Shown piece after piece: positions 35,118 to 47,933 of a stretch of DNA of 64,000 bases (the first letter of the stretch is position 1; the number at the start of each line of letters is the position of its first letter). Below the pieces are notes generated by a model, which was not told where the DNA came from, ran no database searches, and was given only the letters and a program-made list of their open reading frames with translations. The translations under genes and the position numbers were made by a program. The stretch is from positions 62,258,893 to 62,322,892 of the forward strand of contig CP136067.1 in NCBI GenBank assembly GCA_032622095.1. The letters are read 5' to 3'. The DNA comes from Siphonodentalium dalli (taxonomy: Eukaryota; Mollusca; Scaphopoda; Gadilida; Siphonodentaliidae).

Positions 35118-36170
35118 CTGTTAAGATTGCACCCACTCCAGAAAAGAATAGCTGCAGGCATCAACTGCAGAGATGATTCACAAACAAGATGATCGATCCA
35201 CAAAAGCTGTAAAACAGAAATAAAATTAAGTTCACAGACATTCAGTGTTCTATCAGAAAAAGTCAAATAAAGTGGCATGAAACATGTTACAGGAGTCCTC
35301 ATCTGTACAAAGAGAACATACTAAGATGTACTAAGGGTTGAGACATCAGGACTATTACAATATAATATACCAGGTGGTGTTATAAGTACTATCTCACTTA
35401 GTAGGTGAGAATGCAACAAAATAAGCACAGACATGTATCACCTAAATACATACTAGTAATTGCTTCTCAAGGTATCAAAATTTACTCATTTAGAATTTTC
35501 CAGAAAATTTATGCATAGCGCTGGTGAAGTCAGCAATTGCCATTACTGCTACATCAACTTGTGGCATCATTCATTGGGAGATAAGTCATGACGTTTTGTC
35601 TTTGCGCAGTTTTATGTATTACACAAAATCCAACAATTAACATTGGTTGTACCATTTTGTATTCCACAACTTCTGAGCTACACAAAAATGATAATAATTG
35701 GCCCTTTATTTGTCCCGAATTTATCACTGATTAGCATATGGGAATGATTTCGCCAACAAGAGTTACTACATATACATTTAATTTATATAAAAGAATGTCT
35801 GCTGCCAATTTGATAAAAAAAATTGTATCATTTTTATAAGTAAAAGCCAACGATTCGCCTATCAGTTCGGACGTGTCCATGTTTACCAGTCAAGAGGGGA
35901 CACACATGTAGAACCACATGCTCTGGTAGCTATTGACCTACTTTCTGTTTCACAGTATTAGTATTAAACCATTGTTAATGATATTGTATAAGCAGCATTA
36001 TTAGTTAGTCAGTGAGTTTTGTATCAAATCTACACACTTTGCAAGTGACTTATGATTTTCAGTGGAAAATTGATAAATGTATGATCCCAAATAAGCAGCA
36101 TAGAGGGGGGAATTTTTCTTGAAAATAAATAGTATTGTACCCAGGATACGTTTATTTGGATCCCAAGAGT
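35118..36170. other. Upstream of PACSIN start exon, nothing recognised
   Basis: It is probably a 5'UTR intron, given the acceptor-like AG at 35118-35119. No CpG-rich promoter is evident here. Confidence 0.45.
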
Positions 36171-37215
36171 ACATGTCAGTGTTAACTTACATTGCAAATT
36201 TTATGATGGTCAGACGAACAGTACGGTCTGTAGTCCGTGATAATGGATTGAATTTTGAAATCCAAGAAGGCTGCTGGCAGCCATGTTTTGTTGCCAAATG
36301 ACCCAAAAATGACCAGTTCCCATCTACATGTTAATGTCAACAGCCATGACAAATTTAACAAGAGCTACGCTGGGCGTGAAAAATACGCCCTCTCTGGGGA
36401 AAATTGGCGGACAGAACCCAAATTCGAACTTGAGCTGTCTTTTCTCCTAATAAACCCACATACCAAATTTGATTGAAATCGGTTCACTCTAACTAAAGTT
36501 ATCATCCGGACAACAAATTTCAGGGATTTTCTAAGTCAAATTACGTATAAAAAAAGGGGCCATAACTCTCGCAAAAATTATCGGATTAAAACGAAATTCG
36601 GACTTGAGCTGTATTTTGATATATGTATAAACATTCCAAAATCGAGTTATCATCCGGAAACCAAAAAACATAAGAAAAACTGAATTTTCTGAGTCGAAAA
36701 AGCGGCATAACTCTGCCAAAAATGGTCGGACAGAACCCAAGTTCGAACTTGACCTGTGTTTTGGTGGGAGAAAGTAATATACCAAATTTGGATTCATTCT
36801 GATAAACTATATTAAAGTTATCATCCGGACAACAAATTTCAAGGATTTTCTAAGTCAAAAAACGTCAAATAAGGGGCATAACTCTGGTGAAAATTGGCGG
36901 GCGGAACCCAAATTCGAACTTGAACTTACTTTTCGGCTAATAAACACACATACCAAATTTTATTAAATTTGGTTCACTCTAACTATAGTTATCATCCGGA
37001 AACCAGGTTAACGGACGGATGCCCGGATGGACGGACCAATACTATAATACGGCCGTTTTTTCAAACGGGCGTATAATAATGATCTAACAAAAGGTACGAC
37101 TGTAGCCTGTGCTAATGGAAATTGTTGACGGATGCACACACACACACACAAACAGGCATGGACAACAGACAACCCATGGCAATAGCTCAAACTTGACTTT
37201 GTCAAGTTGAGCTGA
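36171..37215 (+). mobile_element. HINE family A element, split by a family E HINE
   Basis: Family A core sequence (GAAATCCAAGAAGGCTGCTGG, CCCATCTACATG, ATGACAAATTT) stops at 36358 and resumes at 37077 with AATGATCTAACAAAAGG. It ends with hairpin CTTGACTTTGTCAAG, then TTGAGCTGA (CTGA, a CTRR end). The two halves are contiguous in other copies, for example at 20960-21000. Confidence 0.75.
36359..37076 (+). mobile_element. HINE/pearl-like element, family E, nested in family A
   Basis: The 5' end is CAAGAGCTACGCTGGGCGTG. Four core units follow (GGGGCATAACTCTGG, CGGACAGAACCCAA, TTCGAACTTGA, CATACCAAATTT, AAGTTATCATCCGGA), then (GGACGGATG). The last part is a hairpin GGCCGTTTTTT-C-AAACGGGC, ending GTATAA. 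GGGCGT at the 5' end is repeated at the 3' end before TATAA. Boundaries are fixed by the host repeat. Confidence 0.8.
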
Positions 37216-38622
37216 AAATGACTTAATATGTTTTATATTTGCCAAATGTTATTTGTGGAATGTTATCTTGACAAGTCCATTTGCCCTCCCCCAATTCAGG
37301 CCATAGTCAACTTCATTAAATTCGGTGCATATGAAATATCGGAAATTGATAGCCCAGTTCTGTTCAAAATAAAGACCATAAATTGCAGTCTGGGCCATAC
37401 AACTTCTAGGTCCAAATGAAAAAGTCATATGTGACCTACTGGTAATGAAAGAGTCAAATGGATTTAAATAATTTGGTATTCCGGTTTGATTCAAACTAAG
37501 TTTTATAATATACTTCCAACAAGAGTCACATCAGAGATGCAGGGACTAGTCATGGTGGATGCAAAATTATTTTTTTATATTTATTCCAAGCTATCTAACT
37601 AACAAGCAAATCAGTTGCATACTTTTACAAATGGTCATAACTCTCTTTTAACCTAATTTTTATCTGAATCAGCCTGTGAATTTTCCAGTTTATCCACCTC
37701 TTAATACCCATTGGTCGTGTGCTAGCCAGCATGTTGACCTTGCACACAAGTATGATAATTTTGACTATTATTAAACAAATGTACTTTAACTAAAATATTT
37801 AGAAAACTTAAAACTCTGAGCCTTGCCTTTTCATAGCAATATTTTAAATAACACCAAGAAAATGTGACACTTGCCAGTCAACATATGATCACACTGTTAT
37901 GTCATTTATGAGAATGAATTTGTATCAGTTTGTACCAGTTGCCCAAGGGCAAAACCACAAGAGCAGACAATTCACTCTGTACACTACAATGGGTTCAACC
38001 TTTTATTATATCATATAATTACATGTTAGTAAAACTTGAGGTGAACTCTCATTTATTTGTTTTGTTATCATTACTGCATTGTATTTACCCATGCTGTTTG
38101 TTAGGACATCAATAGACTCTGAGGTCACACACAGATGTTATGTCACACAATGTACATGTAAATAGTCATATTTAATTTTTCTTTATATTTATATTATGCA
38201 TGAGAAATTTCATTTTCATGCTAATCATAACAAAATTTTCAGATTATTTTCTGCCTTTCACTGTTCTTAGGCTCAATAACCACAGGTCCCCTGGCATGAC
38301 CACCCACCATGAGTATATACTTTGTAGTGAGGTATATACTCATGATGGTGTTGCACCAGGGGATGTGTGTCAATAACATATTTATTCTGGGAAATAATTT
38401 TAATTTTCTGTAACATGGAATTGACACAACACCAGTGAACTAGTGAAGCATCAGTGCTAATGAATAGCTAATTGTATAAACATCCTCCAGCACACCCAAT
38501 TAATCTAATTTGTATTGACTTCTTCAATAGGCCATGGGTAGGCCTAAATTAACTTGGTGTGGCTTGACAATTAATTCAATATTGATGATAATAATATTAG
38601 TAAAAGGTCGGTAGACCTCATG
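37216..38622. other. Intergenic/5' intron, nothing recognised
   Basis: There is a short AT-rich inverted repeat near 38295-38350 (CATGAGTATATAC...GTATATACTCATGATG) and little else. Confidence 0.45.
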
Positions 38623-39561
38623 CAGGGATTCCGCTATACCGGCAGGGGGTCCCTTTGACGGCCCCGTTCCCCTAGCCGAGTTTTCCCCTAGCCAAGTTTT
38701 TCTCTGATTTTCCCCTGACGCATTCCCCTCCCAGGGCCCTTGAACCCTTTGTTTTAATGCAAACTCCTTGAAAACCCTGGAATTTCGTGTAACTGTAAAA
38801 CCTTCAGTATATCGATTCGTAATATATAGCCGGAAACGATATATTTTGTGTACGATGCGAATGCGATATTTGTGACGTAACTCTACCAATGAAGCGTCAT
38901 AGCTTCGTTGGTTACCAAGTATATATCTTTCCCGCCGATAGCAATTATCTCGAGTCAATATCAATTGTGTGACCCCCCCTCTCCTGCCCAATGAAGCATC
39001 ATAGCCAACACTTTCCCGCCGATAGCAGCAATTCTCTCGAGGTAATTTCAATTGTGTGACCCCAAATGATTGAATGCGACAACAAAATAGTTCCGAGCTT
39101 TTTAAACCAGTGTTCGTAGATCGAATGAATTTTTAAAAGACGAGTGAATGTTACTGTTGGTCATGAACTTCCCTTGATGACTTGGCGAGGCACCTCCTCA
39201 AGAGTATAGTTGAATTTTAACTGGTACGAAATATCATAGTACATTTAATTATTCTACCCACCGGAACAAAAAATAAATCTAAAGCTAGTCTCAGTTAAAA
39301 GTTTGTTTTTATTTCACTCAGTTCAACCACAATAATGTGGTTAATCAACTTAATTGACTGACTTGTATCACATAAACTATGTAAATTGTTACATAATTTT
39401 GAGAATGTATACATACCAGAATTATAATCGTAATTCGCGTTCTGGGCGTGCTGGACAATGCATTTCTAGTGTTGCACTTTTCTAAATTTTCGAAGCAGGT
39501 GTTCGTGTTTTCCCCTATCTACAAACCGGCCCCATTCCCCTACCCCCTAGCGGAAACACTG
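38623..39561. mobile_element. hAT-like MITE, 939 bp, second copy with 7-bp target duplication
   Basis: The termini are CAGGGATTCCGCTATACCGG and ...CCTAGCGGAAACACTG. CCTCATG flanks both sides (38616-38622 and 39562-39568). The left 60 bp is nearly the same as the 17400 element. The 175-codon minus frame inside has no recognisable domain and is not taken as a gene. Confidence 0.82.
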
Positions 39562-39599
39562 CCTCATGTCCGCCTCTAAGCGTCGGCTTGATACAACCA

Positions 39600-40262
39600 T
39601 TGTTTGCGCATAAAAACCTGTCTTTAGTGCTAGTAAACCTACATACCAAATTTAATTTCATTCAGTACACATTTACTAAAGTTATCATCCGGAAACCTCA
39701 AATTGGCAAAAATTCTAAGTAAAAAAGGGACATAACTCTGGTGAGAATTGACCTGTGTTTTGCTGCGAGAAAGACACATACCAACTTTGGTTCAGATAAA
39801 ATAATCCAAACTGGAGTTATCGGTCAGAAACCCAAAATGTTAACAGACGGTCAAATTCTAAGTCGAAAAAAAGGCCGTAACTCATGTAAAAATAATTGGA
39901 CGGAACCCATATTCGAACTTGGCCTGTATCTTTAGCTGGGAAATACACATACCAACTTTGGTTCAGATCAAATAATCCAAACTGGAGTTATCGGTCGGAA
40001 ACAAAAAATGTTAACAGACGGTCAAATTCTAAGTCGAAAAGGGGGCATAACTCTGGTGAAAATTGGCGGACGGAACCAGAATTTGAACTTGACCTGTCTT
40101 TTCTGCTAGTAAACCCACATACCAAATTTAATTTAATTTGGTTCACTCTAACTAAAGTTATCATCCGGAAACCTCGGACGGACGGACGGATGGACGGACG
40201 CACAGGCTGATTATAATAGTCCTCCGAACCCGTTGGGCCGTGGACAAAAAGTGGGTATAATT
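39600..40262 (+). mobile_element. HINE/pearl-like element, family E, 5'-truncated
   Basis: Four core units (AAGTTATCATCCGGAAACC, GGCATAACTCTGGTGA, CATACCAACTTTGGTTCAGA), then (CGGACGGACGGACGGATGG) at about 40175-40198 and an end AAAAGTGGGTATAAT. No CAAGAG start is seen. It begins about 40 bp right of the hAT-like element. Confidence 0.7.
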
Positions 40263-40725
40263 TCCCCCTAAACTGGGCTATCAACACACCAAAACACAAC
40301 CAAATCCGATGATCCATGCCCAAGATACAAGCTGAAATTTTCATACAGACACCAAATTCAAATATTTCCAAGTCAAACAAGATCTCTGGCAAAATTGAAT
40401 GGACGAAACCCATAGTATGTGTATATCCTTTCCCCCAACATCATAACATGTGCTATCACCATGCCAATGGACAATGAAATCCGACAATTGACGACCGAGT
40501 TACAAGGTGATATGTTCGTACAGGCACAAAATTCACTAATTTCCAAGTCAAACAAGGGTCGCAACTCTGGTAAAATTTAATGGAGGAAACCCGTAGTATG
40601 TGTGTATCCTTTCTCCCAAACTGTGCGATCACCATGCCAAAGGACAACAACTTCGATAATTAATACCCGATGTTATGATTGGTCGTATGGACGGACAGAC
40701 TGTACTACCAACAAACAGCATTTGT
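40263..40725 (+). repeat. Tandem-core repeat, family F
   Basis: There are two to three units of about 180 bp sharing TTCCAAGTCAAACAAG, AACCC.TAGTATGTGT.TATCC and CACCATGCCAA.GGACAA, with a GTATGGACGGACAGAC tail. The layout matches the HINE families but the sequence is largely different. It directly adjoins the family E copy. Confidence 0.6.
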
Positions 40726-42489
40726 GAGCTAAATATTTTATGAGTTAAATTTGTATCTAAATTTATGAATTATCAAATGGGTTCTAACATTTGTAGTGTG
40801 GTCATTGTATCCCAATAAAGGCACTACATACAGCGCAATGATTGTAAAGCATCTGGCAATCACACAAGTGAGACACATGGCATTATTTTGTGTGTGTTTA
40901 CATTTCCATAGGAATTCTGACTGACATCAAAGACAGAAATGGATTAAATGATCTCTTTCTTTTAAAAGTATGGCCATGGCATTGGGGAATAGTTTATTTG
41001 GATGTTCTATTCACAACATTTGGTGGAATGATTCAATTCCATAAGTAAATAATGTCAGACATCATTGTTGAGTCAACTGACCACACAATATACTCACCCA
41101 TGTCAAAATGTCACTGCGCATTCTGTGTCTCAATTAATGAGTCCCTTTCTATTTCAAAACTGACTTCCAATCGCATGTATCTGTGAATAGCATCGCCCAA
41201 TAATTTAATTTTCATGCTATTAAATGCTGGTATTTATATATTTTTTCACAATGAACCATTCCATATTTTTAAGTTACAGCTATTCATTCAAACTTCAAAT
41301 TCAACTCAGACTTTAGTATTACAACGTCAAACTAAGTCAATTTACTAATTGCCTCAAATGTGTCAATTTTATACTCATTATCTTCAAATCTATCTCATTG
41401 ATTCATTGTCACCAGTCAGGTCACAGACCAACTGTAGGCCTACAGAATTATATATATATATAGCGTCTTCTGGCTGTGGGATACCATGATGACATTATGA
41501 ACCAAGGGAGATAACTTTGATAAGCGACTGAAAACACATGTATGTAAATAAAATTTCCATTTCTTTCAAAACATCATAATTATAAATATTCTCTCACAAG
41601 AAGGAGGTAATAATAAAGAATATCTTATGGCCAGATGTCATTCAATCAGTAATTGTAAACATTACCACAAATTTAATCATGGTACAGGTATTTCTTGCTT
41701 TAAAGCACTTAAAACGATACATGTACATACATATGTACCACAGATCAGTTTACTCTCATCAATTACACCTTTGAATTTCGCACAATACTAACAATGGAAA
41801 CTTGTACTTGACCATTTCCCATTTCAAGTTGGTTCAATGTTGCTGTTACTTCAAAATTTGTCACTTCGTAAATGGTATTCACAAACTTTTTAGTGTGAAA
41901 TAAACATGGATGCATGCTCAGAACCATATTTGGCAACTAATAAATCACATTTAAACAAATAATAATGGAGTAACACAGTGATACGAGCAATCCCACCCCA
42001 AATATTTATTGTACTGGTCCATGTACATTCCTATATTATCAACAAATAAACAAACCACCTACCAGGCTGGCTCACTATATACCATATTACTCTGCTCAAA
42101 GTCCTAGCATACCAATATACACTTCTCACACCTTCCAAATACACAAATCTAAGAGCCCAGGCATGTCTAATGCTATGCAAAACAAGATGATATTTGATAA
42201 ATTACCAATAGTATCAGATAACAGCTTACAAGGCACACAAATCAGCAGAGACCATCCTTTCCTACTGCTGAGTTTTACTAAAGCTAAGTTTGAAGTATTT
42301 ACTCCTCTTTATATTGTTGCATTTACAATAGAGTGAATACTCCAGTTGAATAGGTGACACACATCAGTGACAATATTTAAATCTTTTTTGTATGGAGAAT
42401 AAATCTAGGATACATGCAGACTAATATATGCTTTCTCATTAAAATTCCAATGTGCCTTAAAGGAACATATTGAAATCATAACTCCGTCT
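40726..42489. other. Intergenic, nothing recognised
   Basis: AT-rich DNA with a short (TA)n at about 41450-41461. No exon or repeat end was found. Confidence 0.5.
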
Positions 42490-44570
42490 TTAAATAAGGG
42501 GTGTTAATATGGGCAAGCTGGTCCGGCTAACCAGGCCAGAGACGTGGGGGGGGGGGGGGGGGGGGGGGGGGGGTGTCTCACTCACCAGACTTTGGTCAAA
42601 ATTTTCAACAGTTGGAAATCTCATACCTGACACAACATTAGTTGGAGATTTCACACCAACAATAGGTTGAAAATGTTCTTGCAATTTGATTTTCAATCAA
42701 TTTATTGGGGGGAATTATTGTTTTTGGACCAATATTTGCATATTTTCCTACTTTTTGTCAAAATTTTGGACTGAAATTAGGGAGGATGTCAGGTTGGAAA
42801 TTTCCAACACTTGGATAGCTTTTGTCCTGGTCGCTCCCCCAGTGGCCAGTCAAAAACTGCTAGTTAATTTAAGAAAATAATAGTGTTCTACATTTGGTCA
42901 ACATTGACATTGGAATTGTCATCAGTGGGAAAATCCAACCCAAGTGGGGGTGTCACGTTTGAAATTTCCAACTCTAGGAAGGCTTGAGGCAAGTCTAGAT
43001 GCTAGGATTTTGTGATTTTATTGTTCAGATTTCAAAATTTTCACACACCGGGCCGAACCATGGTGTGTTACGGTCCTTCCCCCGTGGCCAATAAAAAACT
43101 GCTAATTAGTTTAAGAAAACAATATTTTACTATGTACATTAGGTCAAAATTGTGAACTGAAATGGTCATCAGTTGGAGAATTTCCCAACCTAAGGGTGAG
43201 TATGAGGTTTGAAATTTCCAACACTAAGAAAGCTTGAGGCCAGTCTAGATGCTAGGATTTTCTCACACCGGGCCGAACGACCATGGTCTCTTGTCCGTAG
43301 CCATGTGCATCTGTCTGGAGTTGGGCCACTAGATGTTAGGATTTATGCAATTATCAGGGTCGATAATGGTGCAATTATCAGGGTCGATAATGGTGCAGTT
43401 GGAATTCACGTCCCTGAACCAGGCTGGCTCAGTAAGTCGGGCTTGCCCGGTCTCCTATACTGGTGCATGATAAAAATTGTATGTGTTTATATTATGCGAG
43501 CCAGCCAGGTCAACAGAGCCAGCTCAGTTAGAGAGACCGGGCTAGTGAGCTTAACAGAGCCAAATTTGTTCTCAAGTAAACACTTCAAGTGAGGCTGAGA
43601 TCAGTGTAGCTAATTGGACAGAGTAATGTCTCAAAATGGTACACAACAACCGACAAAATTCTATGAATATGAGACAGACATCGGTGTGGGTGTAAACTAT
43701 CATTACGCTGGCAATAAAAGTCTTGAATGAGTTCAAGCACAATAGTTTCTCTCAATTTTCATGGTATTCAGTTTTCTTGTAATTTTTTCTCTCACAACAT
43801 GTCTGAAAAACTGAATTTATTTGAAGTGGTCTTCATAGATAATTGGAGATTTTTTAATAAGTTGGATCGATTTAAAACGAGAATGGAGTAGACTTTAAGT
43901 CTGACAAACTATCATAATACGAGGCAGTCTGAAAGGATATATCGCCACAAAACGATGCTTATTTGGAATATTTTGGGGTGGAGATGCCGCCATAAATTAC
44001 AGATGAATCACACCGGTAGGAAGAGTGGAAAGTTACACTTGCAAAGATAAAAGTAGAACAATTGGAAATTGGTCAGGGACATAAGCATATCATTGAGAAT
44101 AAGACTGAGGGAAGGTTTCAGTTTGGCGTCAACGATTTTAGATATATGTATATCCGGTTGCAGTTACATGCACAAAATAACAACCGCTGACATTGGTAAC
44201 ATGTTAACTAACAAGACTATCAAGAAAAGTGGCATATAAGTTTAATTTAACACAATATACATTATGAGAATTCATGGAATATTTTCATGGGATTGCAGAA
44301 GGAGCAACAGACATCCGGTGCCTCAGCATGCGGGATCAGTTTCTCAATGCCCTACGACAGTCATGACTTTGCCAAATTCCTCTGTCGAGCACATGCTCAT
44401 CTAAATGAAGGCATTGCAATATCATTTGATTGGCAATGACTGCATCAGAACTCGATTATTCTGCTTCTCAGCGGGCATTATATCCCGGGCTAGCTTTTTC
44501 ATAGAAACACTACGCGCACTCAGCTCGGTTAGCCGGGCTGGCTCAGCCGGGCTGGCTCGTTCAAACTACT
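42490..44570. repeat. Repeat-rich block with poly-G and GGCTGGCTC motifs
   Basis: 28 consecutive Gs lie at 42546-42573. A segment of about 240 bp (GAAATTTCCAAC..TAG.A..GCTTGAGGC.AGTCTAGATGC) repeats at about 42950-43040 and 43205-43290. A 24-bp unit (GCAATTATCAGGGTCGATAA plus TGGT) is duplicated at about 43350-43398. GGCTGGCTCAG-type motifs recur at 43426, 43500 and 44523-44550. Related GGCTAACCAGGCC lies at 42525. This may be one or more degraded elements; the ends are not defined. Confidence 0.45.
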
Positions 44571-44727
44571 GTATTTGACCTAAATTCTCCCAGCTGGTGG
44601 AAATTAGTACACAACATACTTGACCTTTCTGATTGAGTGGAGTGGGAGTCATTGGGGCTATAGTTGTGAACTGTTGCATTTAAACTGGCGATCTAATGAT
44701 TAAAATGTTTTAATGAGATGATAAATT

Positions 44728-44882
44728 AAATATACCTATAGTATTTCTGAATAACAAATTTACACCAGTTGTGAGTTCCCCAGTCTACCCCACTTGCCTA
44801 AACTCATCGAGTAGACTGGGGAACTCACTTGTGGTGTAAACTTTTTATTCAGAGATACCATACATGTACTAGGTATATTCTA
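44728..44882. repeat. Long hairpin (arms about 65-70 bp)
   Basis: GTGAGTTCCCCAGTCTAC and GTAGACTGGGGAACTCAC form the inner stem around a 23-base loop. The stem extends outward through TTTACACCA/GGTGTAAA, TCTGAATAA/TTATTCAGA and TATACCTA/TAGGTATA with small bulges. It is probably a MITE. Confidence 0.75.
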
Positions 44883-46155
44883 TATATAAAAGTACCTAGT
44901 AATATCAAGGTAGAAACAATCAAATTGGGTGACACAGGCCAACATTCAGACTATAAAATCATAGGGTAAGCCATATGGTTCACTGGGGTGAAATTATCAC
45001 TGTATTTTTACAGCACAATAGATTCCTCTCAATGGTGAATGGCCTGGATAATATCTGTGTGATACAGTGTGTGATAAAACTATTTTCAAAGGGGATAAAG
45101 AATGCTCTAAAGTTAAACAATCCCAACCATGGTTGTGTCTTCCAAAAACATAACTTAAACCTGCTTAAAACCACATTCATCATGTACCAATAAGTTATAA
45201 AACTAGTAGATGGCACAAGTCCCCCTGTTAAATTAAATCTGCCCTGCCCAGGTATTATCTACAATTTTATATAGATACATACAAACATGGCTTGGGTTTA
45301 CTTGTATCAATTTTAAGGTTTACTATTACAATAAGTGACAAAGCTAATATTAATGTTTGTTGCCAGTATGGATTCATGTAACAAAATCACTATATATATG
45401 TATGTAGCCCTTATGTATAAGCAGAGATATACACATATGAGCAAAACGTTCCATGCATACCTGAAGGAACAAGCCCATATATCAAGATAAGTGTCGCTTC
45501 CATCAAATGGAAATATTTTGATATACAGTAACAATAGATTAACAAAGACAGCTGGATAGCTGGGGGTGGTGAAGACATCTGCTTACAGTGGATGCTATCT
45601 CTAAAGAAAATATATGCACACAGGAATTTTAGGTACAAGGGGCCATACAATTGATGTATATGAATACTCTTACCTTAGAACTATTGAGGCAAGTCAACTT
45701 TTACTAACACTGTTAAATAACTCCATTATTATTGAAGCGGTATATGATAACACAACTACCCTGCACTGTTCACATACCAGCCAATAAGTATTCTTTGCAT
45801 GACCTATTTCGGGCTTCAGCAATTTCATCCTATTTACTTTGGGACAGACACTATTTATATTTAAACACACAACATGCTTGTCTGCATAGACCTAAACAAA
45901 AGAAACATTGTTTCACACTAAAGCATTATTTGGCCTCTTTGTTTTATTTTTTGAATGTTTCTTTCAAGCATAAATCTATCACTTTTGATTCATGACTTTT
46001 TTGAAAAATAATAACTATTGTATGTACAAATATGTTAATCGTCCAGCTGTAGGTGACCGGATATCAAACAATGCCATGGAAGGCGGCTCACCCATTGGGA
46101 GTTGTCTGTCTGGAGTAGGTCAAGCCCTTTGCCCACCCAGCCAGTGACTATTATA
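44883..46155. other. Intergenic, nothing recognised
   Basis: AT-rich unique DNA. The open frames are short and unlike any family I know. Confidence 0.5.
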
Positions 46156-46159
46156 TTAG

Positions 46160-46300
46160 AGGGTATCACCCCCCCCCCCCCCTCCCCCCTGAATCCTGAA
46201 AACCAGTTAATTTGGGGGGGGGGGGTGAATCCTGAATACCAGTTAATTTTGTGGGGTGAATCCTGAATACATGTTAAGAAATAAAATGCGATAAATGACA
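46160..46300. mobile_element. AGGGTATCACCCC element, end fragment
   Basis: AGGGTATCACCCCC, then GAATCCTGAATACCAGTTAA direct repeats and TGTTAAGAAATAAAATGCGA. This closely matches 61776-61925. The opposite terminus (GGTGATACC) is not found nearby. Confidence 0.6.
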
Positions 46301-46599
46301 TACAAATTGACTGTTTTAATATTGCAAGGACAGATACAAGCAGCAGTGCCGGTCGCGTTATGAGGGCGTCAATTAATCATCTGATTTATAAATGAATTGT
46401 ATAGGAGATATTTTTATTAATATAATGTCCCAATGTATAAGGGCAATAGATTATTATAGCACATGTAAACAGAAAATACACATCAATCAAAACGAATTAT
46501 TGGACCCTTTTGACCCAAATTTGTTAGTAATTATTGCTATGATGTTGACGTTAAACTCACGCATGACAACATGTATATGACGTTATAAATACATTCCAA

Positions 46600-47523
46600 A
46601 CGGTTAACATTGACGTCAAATTTCATGATGATCTGACCAAAGGTACGACCTGTAGCTCATGCCAAAGGATTTAGTCATGCAAAGAGTAAAGTCCAAGATC
46701 TGCCGGCAGCCATGTTTTATGGCCGAATGACCCCAAAATGACTCGTTTCCCATCTACATGTGAATATTCACATCCATGACAAATTTCATGATGATCAGAC
46801 GAAAAGTTCAGCCTGTAGCCCATGCTAATGGATTGAATTTTGAAATTCATGATGGCAAAGTCAACAGCCATGACAAATTTCATAATGATCCGACCAAAGG
46901 CAAAGGTACGACTTGAAGCCCGTGCAAAAGGATTTAGTCAAGCAAAGAGTAAAATCCAAGATGGCTGCCAGCGGCCATGTTTTATGGCCCAATGACCCCA
47001 AAATGACTCGTTCCCATCTACATGTCAACAGCCATGACATATTTTATGATAGTCCGACCAAAGGTACGACTTGTAGCCTGTGCCAAAGGATATAGTCATG
47101 CAAAGAGTTAATTCCAAGATGGCAGCCAGCGGCCATGTTTTATGGCCGAATGACCCCAAAATGACTAGTTCCCATCTACATGTCAATATTGACATCCATG
47201 ACAAATTTCATCATGATCAAATGAACAGTAAGACCTGTAGCCCATGCTAATGCATTGAATTTTTAAATCCATGATGGCCCTGGTGGCCATGTTTTTTTTG
47301 TCGAATGACCCCAAAATGTCTCGTTCCCATCTACATGTCAATGTCAACAGCTACTGGTACATGTATGACAAATTTCATAATGATCTGACCAAAGGTACGA
47401 CATGTAGCTTGTCCTAAAGGAAATTGTTGATGGATCACACATGCACACACACACACACGGATGATGGATACCTACATGTAGCCATGGCAATATCTCAAAC
47501 TTTACAAAGTAAAGTTGAGCTAA
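46600..47523 (+). mobile_element. HINE/Helitron-like element, family A
   Basis: Five core units (AGTAAAATCCAAGATGGC, GTTTTATGGCCGAATGACC, ATGACAAATTTCATGATGAT) and an (AC)n stretch at about 47441-47458. The terminal hairpin CTTTAC-AAA-GTAAAG is followed by TTGAGCTAA. The 3' 40 bp is almost identical to that of the 20-kb copy. Confidence 0.75.
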
Positions 47524-47933
47524 AAACTGATTGCTTCGTTGCATTTAAAAAAAATAGAAGATGCCAAACAATATATTGGGAATAGAATGAGAAATCGAAT
47601 TGAAGAACGTACACAAAATAACGATAACTGGTGAGAATATTGAGTGAATAGGCACAACATCCTCCTGGCCAGCATGATTAGGCTTTGATCGAATGGACGT
47701 AAACTGTCGAGTTGACATCAGAGTGCTTTGTCAGTCTGTGGTCTTTCGGTAGCATAATTGGATGTTTCATACTGTCTGGAAGCAGTGCATGGTGCATATG
47801 TTCTCGGTAACGAATGACACACCATGGTGATCCATAAATAATTGTAACTGGCAAACAATTGATAGTTTGTATTGAGAATCCTTCACTTCAAGGTGATTAA
47901 AAAAATCTGGGAATTCAGAAGCCTGAACGTCTT

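Noticed and set aside
38524-39051. 175-codon minus-strand frame
   Set aside because: It starts outside and ends inside the hAT-like MITE, with no recognisable domain.
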